Of a stretch of 36,896 nt of DNA, positions 1 to 8,845 are shown piece after piece. A program made the position numbers and the translations under genes. The notes beneath the pieces were generated by a model, which saw only the letters and a program-made list of their open reading frames with translations, was not told the origin of the DNA and searched no databases. Source of the DNA: DATCLS01 sp035296625 (lineage in GTDB: Bacteria; Actinomycetota; Acidimicrobiia; Acidimicrobiales; VFJN01); the NCBI GenBank assembly GCA_035296625.1, contig DATHAO010000037.1, positions 1 through 36,896 of the forward strand. The letters are read 5' to 3'. Position 1 is the first letter of the stretch. Each line of letters opens with the position of its first letter.

Positions 1-71
1 AGCAGCAGCGACTCGCCGTTGCGGAACGTCAGCGCCAGCTCCAGCCGCACCTGGGCAACGAGGCCTCTCAC
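1..71 (-). CDS. ABC-2 type transporter permease, N-terminal fragment
   Basis: Only the first 23 codons lie inside the window; the gene runs off the left edge. The translation from a GTG at 71 begins VRGLVAQVRLELALTFRNGE, a positively charged amphipathic start typical of ABC-2 export permeases just before their first membrane helix. Its GTG overlaps the TGA of the upstream ATPase gene by four bases (GTGA), so the two are probably translationally coupled subunits of one exporter. The substrate is unknown. Confidence 0.7.
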   Translation of the reverse strand, partial: MRGLVAQVRLELALTFRNGESLL

Positions 72-985
72 GACGCTCCGGACGGCGAGGTGAGGCGCAG
101 GAACACGTCCTCCAGGCGTTGGCGGCCGGCCTGCAGGTCGGCGAGCGGCAGGTCGCACTCGGCCAGCCAGGCCGTGAGTGCGGCGACGGTCGCCGGCGTC
201 GGGGCGGCCGCCACCTCGTAGCGCCCAGGATCCGTCTCCCGGACGGCCACGCCGCCGAGCCGGGCGGCGAGCGCGCCAACGTCGATGCCGGGCGGCGCCG
301 AGAAGCGGACCCGGTCGCCGCCCCCGGGCGCCGCCATCAGCTCCGCCAGCGGGCCGCTCGCCACGAGCCGGGCCCGGTCGACGACGACCACGTCGTCGGC
401 CACGCGCTCGGCCTCGTTGAGGTCGTGGGTGGTGAGCAGCACGGCCACACCGCCGGCGCGCAGGCCGGCGATGACCTCGCGGATCACCTGGCGGCCCGCG
501 GGGTCGACGCCCGCGGTCGGCTCGTCGAGGAACGCCACGTCGGGACGCCCCACCAGCGCGAGGCCGAGGGCGAGCCGGCGCTGCTCACCGCCGGACAGCT
601 GGCGCCACGTACGCCGCTCGCGGCCGGTGAGGCCGAGGCGCTCGATCAGGCCGGCCGGATCGAGCGGGTGGGGGTAGAGGGCGGCGGCGTGGCGCAACAC
701 CTCCAGCGGCCGCACGGCCGGGTGGACGCCGCCCTCCTGCAGCATCACGCCGATGCGGCGCGTCAGCGCCCGGTGGGCGCGCTCGGGATCGAAACCGAGC
801 ACCGCCACCCGTCCTGCCGCCCGCCGCCGGAGCCCCTCGAGGCACTCGATCGTCGAAGTCTTGCCGGCGCCGTTGGGTCCGAGCACGCAGGTGACGCGCC
901 CGGCCTCGGCCGTGAAGCCCAGCCCATCGACGGCGACGACATCGCCGTAGCGAACGGTGAGCGACTCGACCTCGATGGCGGCCAT
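68..985 (-). CDS. ABC exporter ATP-binding protein (ABC-2 / drug-resistance type)
   Basis: A 305-residue nucleotide-binding subunit. Visible motifs are Walker A GPNGAGKTST (about residues 33-42), the ABC signature LSGGEQRRLALGLAL, Walker B VAFLDEPTAGVDP and the switch histidine in LLTTHDLNEAERVADD. The roughly 80-residue tail after the ATPase core is usual for the DrrA/CcmA-like group that works with ABC-2 permeases, and the downstream gene is such a permease. The reading frame stays open upstream, but ATG 985 is the better start because the family core begins there (MAAIEVESLTVRYGD) and a TAGCGT hexamer lies ten bases before it. Substrate cannot be inferred. Confidence 0.9.
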   Translation of the reverse strand: MAAIEVESLTVRYGDVVAVDGLGFTAEAGRVTCVLGPNGAGKTSTIECLEGLRRRAAGRVAVLGFDPERAHRALTRRIGVMLQEGGVHPAVRPLEVLRHAAALYPHPLDPAGLIERLGLTGRERRTWRQLSGGEQRRLALGLALVGRPDVAFLDEPTAGVDPAGRQVIREVIAGLRAGGVAVLLTTHDLNEAERVADDVVVVDRARLVASGPLAELMAAPGGGDRVRFSAPPGIDVGALAARLGGVAVRETDPGRYEVAAAPTPATVAALTAWLAECDLPLADLQAGRQRLEDVFLRLTSPSGAS

Positions 986-995
986 GGCACCGGGG

Positions 996-1001
996 ACGCT
1001 A
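996..1001 (-). promoter_or_regulatory. candidate -10 box (TAGCGT) of a leaderless ABC exporter transcript
   Basis: TAGCGT on the minus strand ends ten bases before ATG 985. No ribosome binding site lies between. This fits a -10 element whose transcript begins at or near the start codon. No good -35 is visible. Confidence 0.4.
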
Positions 1002-1107
1002 CCGCCGCCTCGCGGGACCCGCCGGCATCGGCGGGAGCGTTCAGCCCGCACCCGTCCATGTCCCGCCGGCGCTCGAAACGAGGCCGGGGGCGGACGATCC
1101 CGCCAGT

Positions 1108-1113
1108 TACCCT
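1108..1113 (+). promoter_or_regulatory. candidate -10 box (TACCCT) of a leaderless serS transcript
   Basis: TACCCT lies eight bases before the serS ATG, and the intervening bases contain no Shine-Dalgarno sequence. The 122 bases between the divergent ABC exporter and serS boxes must carry both promoters. Confidence 0.4.
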
Positions 1114-1121
1114 GGTCCGCC

Positions 1122-2414
1122 ATGCTCGACCTCCGCCGGATCCGCACCGAGACCGAGGCCGTCGCGGCCGAGCTCGACCGTCGGGGCCCCGGCACGTCCG
1201 CGCCGATCGCCCACATCGTCGAGCTCGACGCCGAGCAGCGGCGCCTCGGGGGCGAGCGCGACGAGGTCCGCCAGCGCATCAAGGCTCTGTCCAAGCAGGT
1301 GGGGCGGTTGCGCGGCCAGGGCCAGGCCGACGAGGCCGAGGGGCTCATGGCCGAGAGCCGGCACCTCGGCCAGCGCGAGAAGCAGCTCGACACCGAGGCG
1401 GACCGGCTGGCCGACGAGGTCCGTGGCCTGCTCCTGCGGGTGCCCAACACGCCGAGCGCCGAGGCCCCCGACGGCGCCGGCGAGGGCGACAACGTCGTGC
1501 TCCGCACCGAGGGACACGACGCCGACGTCTACGGGGAGCACCAGCGGGTCCCGCACTGGGAGATCGGCGAGCAGCTCGGGATCATCGACGGCGAGCGCGC
1601 CACGAAGATCTCTGGCTCTATGTTCACGATGTACCGCGGGTGGGGCGCCCGCCTGCTGCGGGCGATGATCGGGCTCAGCCTCGACCGCAACGCCGACGCC
1701 TACGAGGAGGTGCGGCCCCCCACGCTCGTCCTCACCGACACGATGACGGCGACCGGCCACCTGCCGAAATTCGCGGACGACGCCTATCACGTCGAGCGCG
1801 ACGACCTCTGGACGATCCCCACCGCCGAGGTGCCGCTCACCTCGCTGCACCGCGACGAGATCCTGGCCGAGGCCGACCTGCCCCGGCGGTACATGGCCTA
1901 CACGTCGTGCTTCCGGCGCGAGGCCGGCTCGGCCGGCAAGGACACGCGGGGCCTGCTGCGCAGCCACGAGTTCGACAAGGTCGAACTGCTGGCGGTCGCC
2001 GCCGGCGACGAACAGGCCATCGCCTGCCAGGAAGACGTGCTCGCCCGCAGCGAGGCCCTCCTGCGCGAGCTCGGCCTCGCGTACCGCGTGGTCGACCTGT
2101 GCGCCGGCGACCTCGGCGGGTCGGCCGCCCGCACGTGGGACATCGAGGCCTACGCCCCGGGCGCCGACATGTGGCTCGAGGTCTCGTCGGTGTCGTGGTT
2201 CGGCGACTACCAGGCCCGCCGGGCCAACATCCGGCTGCGGCCGACCGGCGGCGGGGCGACGCGCGTCGCCCAGACCGTCAACGGCTCCGCCATGGGGTGG
2301 CCGCGGACCGTGGCCGCCTACCTCGAGACGCACCGGCAGCCCGACGGGTCGATCGGCGTGGTGGAGGCGCTCCGGCCGTATCTGGGCGGCGCCATGCGCA
2401 TCCCCGCCCGATAG
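1122..2414 (+). CDS. serS: seryl-tRNA synthetase
   Basis: A 430-residue class II aminoacyl-tRNA synthetase that charges tRNA-Ser (and tRNA-Sec where present). The N-terminal third is the long coiled-coil arm that reads the tRNA (MLDLRRIRTETEAV through about residue 105, rich in Arg/Glu/Leu heptads). The catalytic core follows, with ISGSMFTMYRG, IPTAEVPLTSLH, motif 2 in YTSCFRREAGSAGKDTRGLLR and motif 3 near VNGSAMGWPRTVAAYLE. The length matches bacterial SerRS. The start at ATG 1122 gives the standard MLDL opening and is preceded by a TACCCT box. It is monocistronic or followed at 115 bases by the MMPL gene, which has its own ribosome binding site. Confidence 0.97.
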   Translation: MLDLRRIRTETEAVAAELDRRGPGTSAPIAHIVELDAEQRRLGGERDEVRQRIKALSKQVGRLRGQGQADEAEGLMAESRHLGQREKQLDTEADRLADEVRGLLLRVPNTPSAEAPDGAGEGDNVVLRTEGHDADVYGEHQRVPHWEIGEQLGIIDGERATKISGSMFTMYRGWGARLLRAMIGLSLDRNADAYEEVRPPTLVLTDTMTATGHLPKFADDAYHVERDDLWTIPTAEVPLTSLHRDEILAEADLPRRYMAYTSCFRREAGSAGKDTRGLLRSHEFDKVELLAVAAGDEQAIACQEDVLARSEALLRELGLAYRVVDLCAGDLGGSAARTWDIEAYAPGADMWLEVSSVSWFGDYQARRANIRLRPTGGGATRVAQTVNGSAMGWPRTVAAYLETHRQPDGSIGVVEALRPYLGGAMRIPAR

Positions 2415-2529
2415 TCTCTCCGCTCCTTCGAGGCCGACTGGCCCACCACCAGGGAGCGAGGGTTACGCTGACGGGCGCCTGACACCCCGTGAGGTCGGGC
2501 GGCCGCCGACGGCAGGAGGACAGGCCTCG

Positions 2530-5052
2530 ATGCGACGCGCCTGGGCATGGATGGCCCTCAACTTCGGCAAGCACGCCGGCATCGTCGGCGTGGTCGGCCT
2601 GGCGATCACGCTGGTGCTCGGGCTCGGCGTCACGAAGCTCGACTTCGCCACCGGTCAGGACTCCTACCTGAACAAGGACGACCAGGTCTACAAGGACAGC
2701 GTCGACTACCAGAACCTCTTCGGCGGGCAGGCCATGGTCACGCTGTTCACGGTCGAGGAGGGGTCCGACGTCGTCGACCTGTTCACGCCCGAGAACATCG
2801 CTCGCTTCCAGCGGGTCGACGAGCAGCTGGGCGAAGCGGAGGGCGTGGTCGCGACGGTCACGCCGCTGACCGCCCTGCAGTTCACGCAAAACCTCGTGGA
2901 GAGCGACACCGGCGACGTCACCCAGAGCGTGGCCGGCCAGGCCCTGCTGTCGGCCCGCGAGCGCGACCCCGACCCTGCCTCTGCCGACATACGGCTGTCC
3001 GACGCCGCCACCACGCTCGGGCGGTACAACGCCGTGCCGGAGGCCGAGCGCACGCTCGACAACCCGGAGTGGATCCGCTTCCTGCTCTTCGACAACCAGG
3101 GCGACATCCGCAAGTCGCTGCGGCCGTTCTTCCCCGACGAGCGCCACGCCCAGATCGTCACCCGGCTCATCGGCAACGCCTCCCTCGAGGACGAGGGGGC
3201 CGCGAGCGACGAGGTCACCGCCACCGTCATGGGCGAGGACTGGGACGGCGCCGACGTGGTCACCACCGGCGCGCCGGTCCTGCTCAAGGATCTCAACAAC
3301 TACCTGCGCGGCGGCATGCTGACGCTCGGCGCCATAGCGGTGGGCATCATGACCGTCATCCTGCTGCTGCTGTTCGGGGTGCGGTGGCGGCTGCTGCCCC
3401 TCGCGGTGATCCTCGTCGGCGTGTTGTGGGCGTTCGGCTTGGCCGGCTACCTGGGCATCCGGCTGTCCGTCGTCACGATCGCCGGCCTCCCGGTGATGCT
3501 CGGCGTGGGCATCGACTACGCGATCCAGATGCACTCCCGGATCGAGGAGGAGGTGGTCATCGACCGGGCGGAGCACCCGATCCAGGAGGCGGCGGTCAAC
3601 CTCGGCCCGGCGCTGCTGGTCGTCACGTTCGACGCCGTGTTCGCGTTCCTGGCGCTGCGTTTCGCCCGCGTGCCGATGATCCGCGACTTCGGCCTGCTGC
3701 TCGCCGTCGGCATCGCCGTGATCTGCGTGGCCAGCATCGTGCTGCCGCTCGCCGCGCTGGGCATCCGCGAGTACCGGTCGCCCACGAAGGGCCGCGACTT
3801 CTCGGAGGGCGTGCTGGCGAAGTTGGTGGTGTGGCTCGGCAGCTCGCCCAGCTGGCTCGCCGTGCCCCTGGCGCTGGCCAGCCTCGTGATCTTCGTCGGC
3901 GGCGTGCTGGTCGAGGACGACCTCGTCCTCCAGAGCGACCCCGAGCGCTGGGTCAACCAGGACACGCAGGTGGTGCGCGACATCAACACGCTGAAGCGAG
4001 AGGTCGGCTCATCGTCCGAGCTGGGCATCTTCGTCGAGAGCGACGACGTGTTCGACGACGAGACCGTCACGTTCGTCAACGACTTCGCGAAGGAGGAGCT
4101 GGCCGCCCGGCCCGACGACCTGATCACCGCCTCCTCGATCGTGACCACGGTCAGCTTCCTGCTGGAGATCCCGGACACGACGCCGCTGGCGCCCACCGGC
4201 GAGGACGTCCGCAACGCCTACGAGGTGGCGCCGCCGGCGATCCAGGAAGCCACCGTCTCGCCCGACGCCACGGCGATGAATCTGATCTTCCGCACGGGGC
4301 CGGGCTCCCTGGAGGAGCGCGCCGTCTACACCGACGAGATCCGCAACGAGCTGAAGGGCGAGGTCACGGGGCCCGACGCCGCCGCGCTGGCGCCGCCCGA
4401 CGGCGTGAGCGCCACCCCGTCCGGCCTGGCCGTCGTGGGCGTCGGCCTGCTCGAGAACCTCGAGGCCAACCGCATCCTCCTGATCTACCTGTCGGCCGGG
4501 TTCGTCTTCCTCTTCCTGTCCGTGCGGCTGCGCAGCGTTGTGCGGGCACTGCTGTCGATGGTCCCGGTGCTGATCGCCGTCGGCGCCGCCTCGCTCATCG
4601 CCTTCGCGTTCGGCCTGCAGCTCAGCCCCATGACGGCGGTGGGCGGTCCACTCGTGATCGCCGCCTGCACCGAGTTCACATCGCTGATCCTGCTGCGCTT
4701 CATCGAGGAGCGGCGCCGCGGCCGGGAGCCCAAGGAGGCCATCGACGCCACCGCCGCCCGCACCGGGCGGGCCTTCATCGTGTCCGCGCTCACGGCGATC
4801 TCGGGCGTGGCGGTCATCGCGTTCTCGTCATTGCCCTTGCTCCGGGACTTCGGCATGGTCGTGGCGATGAACGTGGCCGTCGCGCTGTTGTCGGCCCTCG
4901 TGGTGCTGCCGCCCATGCTCGTGTGGGCCGAGGAGCGGGGCTGGGTGACACGGGGGATGCTCGCCGAGACCCCGGCGCGCGGCCGCCGGCGCCTCGCCCC
5001 GGAGCTGGCCGGGGGCAAGGACGTTCCCGGCGTTGTCACACCTCGTGGGTAG
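2530..5052 (+). CDS. MMPL/RND-superfamily (HAE3-type) membrane transporter
   Basis: An 840-residue inner-membrane exporter of the hydrophobe/amphiphile efflux-3 / MMPL class. It has the duplicated RND layout: a first helix at about 12-35, a periplasmic loop to about 255, a six-helix bundle at about 258-420 containing LPVMLGVGIDYAIQMHSRIEEE, a second loop, and a second bundle from about 650 ending LVVLPPMLVWAE. The second half shows the matching motifs GGPLVIAACTEFTSLILLRFIEERRR and TAISGVAVIAFSSLPLLRDFG. The start is well marked: AGGAGG at 2514-2519, ten bases before the ATG. Family members move lipids, hopanoids or glycolipids, but there is no local partner to name a substrate. The C-terminal tail is short and basic. 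Confidence 0.9.
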   Translation: MRRAWAWMALNFGKHAGIVGVVGLAITLVLGLGVTKLDFATGQDSYLNKDDQVYKDSVDYQNLFGGQAMVTLFTVEEGSDVVDLFTPENIARFQRVDEQLGEAEGVVATVTPLTALQFTQNLVESDTGDVTQSVAGQALLSARERDPDPASADIRLSDAATTLGRYNAVPEAERTLDNPEWIRFLLFDNQGDIRKSLRPFFPDERHAQIVTRLIGNASLEDEGAASDEVTATVMGEDWDGADVVTTGAPVLLKDLNNYLRGGMLTLGAIAVGIMTVILLLLFGVRWRLLPLAVILVGVLWAFGLAGYLGIRLSVVTIAGLPVMLGVGIDYAIQMHSRIEEEVVIDRAEHPIQEAAVNLGPALLVVTFDAVFAFLALRFARVPMIRDFGLLLAVGIAVICVASIVLPLAALGIREYRSPTKGRDFSEGVLAKLVVWLGSSPSWLAVPLALASLVIFVGGVLVEDDLVLQSDPERWVNQDTQVVRDINTLKREVGSSSELGIFVESDDVFDDETVTFVNDFAKEELAARPDDLITASSIVTTVSFLLEIPDTTPLAPTGEDVRNAYEVAPPAIQEATVSPDATAMNLIFRTGPGSLEERAVYTDEIRNELKGEVTGPDAAALAPPDGVSATPSGLAVVGVGLLENLEANRILLIYLSAGFVFLFLSVRLRSVVRALLSMVPVLIAVGAASLIAFAFGLQLSPMTAVGGPLVIAACTEFTSLILLRFIEERRRGREPKEAIDATAARTGRAFIVSALTAISGVAVIAFSSLPLLRDFGMVVAMNVAVALLSALVVLPPMLVWAEERGWVTRGMLAETPARGRRRLAPELAGGKDVPGVVTPRG

Positions 5053-5096
5053 GGTTGCTGCGGATCGCTGACCACGGCGATCGAGAATCGACCCAA

Positions 5097-5119
5097 CGGG
5101 GCCGCCGCCGGCGGTCCCG
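5097..5119. terminator. candidate hairpin terminator after the MMPL gene
   Basis: A ten-base stem (CGGGGCCGCC / GGCGGTCCCG, with one G-U pair) and a three-base loop sit 45 bases past the MMPL stop. No T-tract follows, so its role as a terminator is tentative. Confidence 0.3.
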
Positions 5120-5160
5120 ACGGCTCGCCCGGGGCCGCTACCCGCGGGGAGGGGACCGTG

Positions 5161-5202
5161 ATGACCGATCCGTTGACCACCGATGCCCGGACGGGCCCGT
5201 GA
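5161..5202 (+). CDS. 13-codon upstream mini-ORF, possible coupling leader of the Opu operon
   Basis: ATG 5161 follows a strong purine run (GGGGAGGGGA at about 5146-5155) and opens a frame of 13 codons (MTDPLTTDARTGP) ending in TGA at 5200-5202. That TGA overlaps the GTG start of the transporter ATPase as GTGA, exactly as the downstream genes of this operon overlap one another. The ATPase GTG itself has no good ribosome binding site. It may be a coupling leader, or the trace of a sequencing indel that split the true N-terminus. No function is implied for the peptide. Confidence 0.35.
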   Translation: MTDPLTTDARTGP

Positions 5203-6353
5203 CCGTCGATACGGCCGCCACCGGCGTGCCGACCGACGCCGGCCCCGACAACGACATCGCCATCCGGCTCGACGGTCTGACGAAGCGCTTCCCGGGCACA
5301 CCCCGCCCAGCGGTCACCGGCCTCGACCTCGTGATCCCCACCGGCGAGCTGGTCGCGCTCGTCGGCCCGTCGGGCTGCGGCAAGACCACCACCCTCAAGA
5401 TGATCAACCGGCTCATCGAGCCCACCGAGGGCACGGTGTGGGTGGGCGGCACCGACGTGCGCAGCGTGCCTGCCCACGAGCTGCGCCGGGGCATCGGCTA
5501 CGTCATCCAGCAGGCCGGCCTGTTCCCACACCGCAAGGTCGCCGACAACATCGCCACGGTGCCCCGCCTGCTGGGGTGGGACAAGGCCCGCATCCGAGCC
5601 CGGGTCGACGAGCTGGCCGACCTGCTCGGCCTCGACCGGGGGCTGCTCGGCCGCTACCCGAGCGCGCTCAGCGGCGGCCAGCAGCAGCGCGTCGGCGTGG
5701 CCCGTGCCCTGGCGGCCGACCCGCCGGTCCTGCTGATGGACGAGCCGTACTCGGCCGTCGACCCGATCGTGCGTGCCCGCCTGCAGGACGAGCTGCTGCA
5801 CCTCCAGCGGGCGGTCCGCAAGACGATCGTGTTGGTCACCCACGACATCGACGAGGCGATAAAGCTGGCCGACCGAATCGTCGTGCTCAACGTGGGCGGG
5901 CTACTCGAGCAGGCCGGCCCGCCCGAGGAGCTGCTGCGCGCCCCCGTCAACGACTTCGTGGCCGATTTCATGGGCGACGACCGCGGCATCAAGCGCCTGT
6001 CCCTGCTCACTGTCGACGACGTGGCGCTCAGCGACGGGCCGGTCGTCCAGTCGACGGCCACGGCGGGCGAGGCGCGCGCGGTGGCCACCGCCCACGCCGT
6101 CGACTGGGTGGGCGTGCGCAACAGTGACCGACTGCTCGGCTGGGCCCCGGTCGACGACCTGCCGCGTGACGCCGCCACGATCGAGGGCGTGGCGCTCAAG
6201 CCGTTCCGCAGCGCTGTGCGGGGTGGCACGACGCTGAAGGCCACGCTGGACCTCATCGTCACCTCGCAGACGCGCATCGCGGTGGTGCTTGACGACGACG
6301 ACGTTTACCGGGGCGCGCTCACCATCGACGACCTGGCCGAGGGCCTGACGTGA
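5199..6353 (+). CDS. betaine/choline-type ABC importer, ATP-binding protein with CBS region (OpuCA/ProV-like)
   Basis: A 384-residue ATPase of the quaternary-amine uptake family. Walker A is GPSGCGKTTTLKMINRL, the Q-loop VIQQAGLFPHRKV, the signature LSGGQQQRVGVARAL, Walker B LLMDEPYSAVDP and the switch histidine VTHDIDEAIKLADR. KMINRL after Walker A and the YSAVDP variant are typical of OpuA/OpuC/OsmV ATPases. The final 120 residues form a CBS-like region (RLSLLTVDD to IDDLAEGLT), which in this family can sense ionic strength. The GTG start is the only initiator that keeps the N-terminal LTKRF strand; the first permease overlaps its stop by GTGA. Confidence 0.9.
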   Translation: MTVDTAATGVPTDAGPDNDIAIRLDGLTKRFPGTPRPAVTGLDLVIPTGELVALVGPSGCGKTTTLKMINRLIEPTEGTVWVGGTDVRSVPAHELRRGIGYVIQQAGLFPHRKVADNIATVPRLLGWDKARIRARVDELADLLGLDRGLLGRYPSALSGGQQQRVGVARALAADPPVLLMDEPYSAVDPIVRARLQDELLHLQRAVRKTIVLVTHDIDEAIKLADRIVVLNVGGLLEQAGPPEELLRAPVNDFVADFMGDDRGIKRLSLLTVDDVALSDGPVVQSTATAGEARAVATAHAVDWVGVRNSDRLLGWAPVDDLPRDAATIEGVALKPFRSAVRGGTTLKATLDLIVTSQTRIAVVLDDDDVYRGALTIDDLAEGLT

Positions 6354-7036
6354 CGGCCGCCCTGACCGCCGCCGAGCCGTTCCTCCGGTGGGACTGGGTC
6401 GAAGACCACACCGACGACATCCGGTCGGCGTTCACCGAGCACCTCCAGCTCACGGCCATCGCCGTGGCCGTCGGCTTCGGCCTGGCGCTCGCCATGGCCC
6501 TCGTCGCGATCCGCTGGCGGTGGACCTACGGCCCGCTCGCAGGTGCGTGCGGCGTCCTCTACTCGGTGCCCAGCCTGGCGCTGTTCGGCCTGCTCGTACC
6601 CGTGCTCGGCCTGGGCCTGGTCACGGCCGAGGTGGCGCTCATCGGCTACACGCTGCTCATCCTGCTGCGGAACATCGTGGCCGGGCTCGACGGCGTCGAG
6701 CCGGCCGTGCGCGAGGCGGCCGACGGCATGGGCTATGAGGGCTGGCGTCGCCTGCTGCGCATCGACCTGCCGCTCGCCGCCCCGACCATCCTCGCCGGGT
6801 TGCGCATCGCCACGGTCACGACCGTCGGCCTCGTCACCGTGACCGCGCTCGTGGGCGAGGGCGGGTTCGGCGACCTGATCAACGACGGCCTGGGCCGCAA
6901 CTTCTCCACGCCAATCGTGGTCGGCACCGTGCTGTCGGTTGCCCTCGCCGTGGCGCTCGACGTCGTGTTCGTAGTGCTCGAGCGGCTGATCTCGCCGTGG
7001 CTCCGAGCGGGCGGGGGAGGTGCGGGCCGTGGGTGA
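6350..7036 (+). CDS. betaine/choline-type ABC importer permease (OpuCB/OsmW-like)
   Basis: A 228-residue inner-membrane permease with about six hydrophobic segments. The binding-protein-dependent transport (EAA) motif is visible in the loop VREAADGMGYEGWRRLLRIDLPLAAPTILAGLR, which docks on the ATPase. YSVPSLALFGLLVPVLGLG and LVGEGGFGDLINDGLGRNF are hallmarks of the OpuC/OsmU/YehY permease family. The GTG start overlaps the ATPase stop. It pairs with the next gene as the second half of a heterodimeric channel. Confidence 0.9.
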   Translation: MTAALTAAEPFLRWDWVEDHTDDIRSAFTEHLQLTAIAVAVGFGLALAMALVAIRWRWTYGPLAGACGVLYSVPSLALFGLLVPVLGLGLVTAEVALIGYTLLILLRNIVAGLDGVEPAVREAADGMGYEGWRRLLRIDLPLAAPTILAGLRIATVTTVGLVTVTALVGEGGFGDLINDGLGRNFSTPIVVGTVLSVALAVALDVVFVVLERLISPWLRAGGGGAGRG

Positions 7037-7835
7037 CGCCTGGAGCGACATGCTCGACTACCTGGGCGGCGATGCGGCCTGGTCGGGCAACAACGCCCTA
7101 CAGGCACTGCTGTGGGCGCACGTGAAGCTGTCGCTGTTCGCCATCGTGGTGGCGGCGCTCGTCGCCATCCCGCCGGCCGTAGCGCTCGGCCACGTGCGCC
7201 GTGGCGGCCTCCTCGCCGTGTGGATCGTCAACGTGGGTCGGGCCATCCCCTCGTTCGCCATCGTGGCGCTGCTGTTCCCGATCTCGCTGCGGTGGGGCTT
7301 CCGTCTGGGCCTGTGGCCGACGCTCATCGCACTCGTGCTGCTGGCGGTGCCGCCCATCTTCACGAACACCTACACGGGCGTGCGCGACGTGCCGCCCGAC
7401 GCGGTCGACGCTGCCCGGGGCATGGGCATGCGGCCGGGCGAGTTGGTCCGCAAGGTCGAGCTGCCGGTGGCACTGCCCCTCGTGCTCACCGGGCTGCGGG
7501 TCTCGGCTGTGCAGGTCGTGGCCACGGCCACGCTCGGCGCCCTGGTGGGCTACCGCAACCTGGGCACGCCGATCGTGTCCGGCTTCCAGCGGGCGAACAA
7601 GGGGCCGCTGCTGGCGGCAGCCATCGCCGTGGCGGCGCTCGCCCTGCTGGTCGACGGTGCGTTCGCCCTTGCCGACCGCCGGGCCATCCCCTGGCGCCGC
7701 GCCGCCGGCCGGCAGGCTGACGTCACCGTTGACGCGCGGATCGATGCCACCATCGCCGGATCCGGCACTCCGGCGGGTGCCGCGGCGGGATCCGGCGCCG
7801 CCGCGGGTGCGACGGCCGGGTCGCTCCCCGGCTGA
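7029..7835 (+). CDS. betaine/choline-type ABC importer permease, second subunit (OpuCD/OsmY-like)
   Basis: A 268-residue permease of the same family, with the parallel motifs VGRAIPSFAIVALLFPISL, an EAA loop in DAARGMGMRPGELVRKVELPVALPLVLTGLR, and ATATLGALVGYRNLGTPIVSGFQ. The start at GTG 7029 is preferred over GTG 7020 because GGGGGAGG (7013-7020) then has normal eight-base spacing; the gene overlaps its partner by eight bases. After the last helix the protein carries a 40-residue Ala/Gly/Thr/Ser tail with repeated GSG and AGAA units, not usual for the family and probably disordered in the cytoplasm. Confidence 0.9.
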   Translation: MGDAWSDMLDYLGGDAAWSGNNALQALLWAHVKLSLFAIVVAALVAIPPAVALGHVRRGGLLAVWIVNVGRAIPSFAIVALLFPISLRWGFRLGLWPTLIALVLLAVPPIFTNTYTGVRDVPPDAVDAARGMGMRPGELVRKVELPVALPLVLTGLRVSAVQVVATATLGALVGYRNLGTPIVSGFQRANKGPLLAAAIAVAALALLVDGAFALADRRAIPWRRAAGRQADVTVDARIDATIAGSGTPAGAAAGSGAAAGATAGSLPG

Positions 7836-7884
7836 CACGCCGACTGGTTTCCGTACGACAGCAATCTCGAAGGAGAGGACGGAC

Positions 7885-8835
7885 ATGACACGACCGATGA
7901 GAGCGCTGGCGATGGTGCTAGCGACCGCCACGCTCGTCGCCGCGTGCGGCGGCGACGATGACGACGACGACACCAGCACGGGCGACGAGGGGGCGGCCGA
8001 GGCCATCGACGGCCCCGCCGTGAACATCGGCGCGCAGGACTTCGGCGAGTCCGCGATCCTGGCGCAGATCTACCAGCAGGCCCTGAACGGTGCCGGCATC
8101 GACGCGAGCGTCGCCGAGGTGGGCGGGTTCCGCGACCTGCTCTTCGCCGCCTTCGAGTCGGGTGACGTCAACCTGGCGCCCGACTACGTGGCCTCCCAGC
8201 TCGAGTTTCTCAACGACGGGGCGGGCGAGGCGACGAGCGACGTCGACGAGACGCTCGCCATGCTCGAGCCGCTGCTGGCCGAGCGCGACCTGGCGGCGCT
8301 CAAGCCGTCCGACGCCGTCGACACGAACGCGTTCGTGGTGACGCAGGAGACCGCCGACGACCTCGGGCTCGAGACGCTGTCCGACCTGGCCGAGAAGGGC
8401 CAGGATCTCACGCTCGGCGGCTTCCAGGACTGCGAGGAGAACGCCTTCTGCATTCCCGGCCTCAAGCGGGTCTACGAGCTCGACCTGTCGGGCAGCTTCA
8501 CGCCGCTCGACAACGCCGTCGTGGGCGACACGCTCGCCTCGGGTGACATCGACGTCGCCGTGCTCACCACGACCGACGGTCGCATCGAGGACGAGGGCTG
8601 GGTGCTGCTCGAGGACGACCAGCACATGCTGGCCGCCGACAACGTGTTCCCCGTGCTCACCCAGGAGCTGGTCGACACCTACGGCGACGACCTCACCGGC
8701 GTGCTCGACGAGATCTCGGGCGAGCTCAGCACCGACGAGCTCACCGAGCTGAACAAGCGCTATGACGTCGACAAGGACGACGCGGAGGACATCGCGGCGG
8801 ACTGGCTCGACGACAAGGGGATCTCCGGGGCCTGA
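7885..8835 (+). CDS. betaine/choline-type ABC importer substrate-binding lipoprotein (OpuCC/ProX-like)
   Basis: A 316-residue extracytoplasmic binding protein. The N-terminus is a lipoprotein signal: charged MTRPMR, a hydrophobic stretch and a lipobox VAAC with the lipidated cysteine at residue 21, followed by a run of six aspartates. The mature part starts VNIGAQDFGESAILAQIYQQAL, the usual opening of quaternary-amine binding proteins, and includes VNLAPDYVASQLEFL and FTPLDNAVVGDTLASGDIDVAVL. Four cysteines lie in or near the mature domain, two of them in GFQDCEENAFCIPG, which could form a disulfide. An AGGAG site lies about ten bases before the ATG. The real ligand could be glycine betaine, choline, carnitine or another compatible solute. 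Confidence 0.9.
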   Translation: MTRPMRALAMVLATATLVAACGGDDDDDDTSTGDEGAAEAIDGPAVNIGAQDFGESAILAQIYQQALNGAGIDASVAEVGGFRDLLFAAFESGDVNLAPDYVASQLEFLNDGAGEATSDVDETLAMLEPLLAERDLAALKPSDAVDTNAFVVTQETADDLGLETLSDLAEKGQDLTLGGFQDCEENAFCIPGLKRVYELDLSGSFTPLDNAVVGDTLASGDIDVAVLTTTDGRIEDEGWVLLEDDQHMLAADNVFPVLTQELVDTYGDDLTGVLDEISGELSTDELTELNKRYDVDKDDAEDIAADWLDDKGISGA

Positions 8836-8845
8836 CCGGTCGCCC

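Noticed and set aside
986..1507. 174-residue N-terminal extension of the ABC ATPase on the minus strand
   Set aside because: The family domain begins at ATG 985, and the extension is Ser/Arg/Pro-rich shadow sequence antisense to serS.
1107..2333. Long minus-strand frame antisense to serS
   Set aside because: Gly/Arg/Val-rich shadow frame typical of GC-rich DNA; serS on the other strand has all family motifs.
2547..5198. Giant open frame (over 1200 residues) running through the MMPL gene into the Opu ATPase
   Set aside because: The first two thirds are an Arg/Gly/His-rich out-of-frame reading of the MMPL gene; only the part from GTG 5199 is a real protein.
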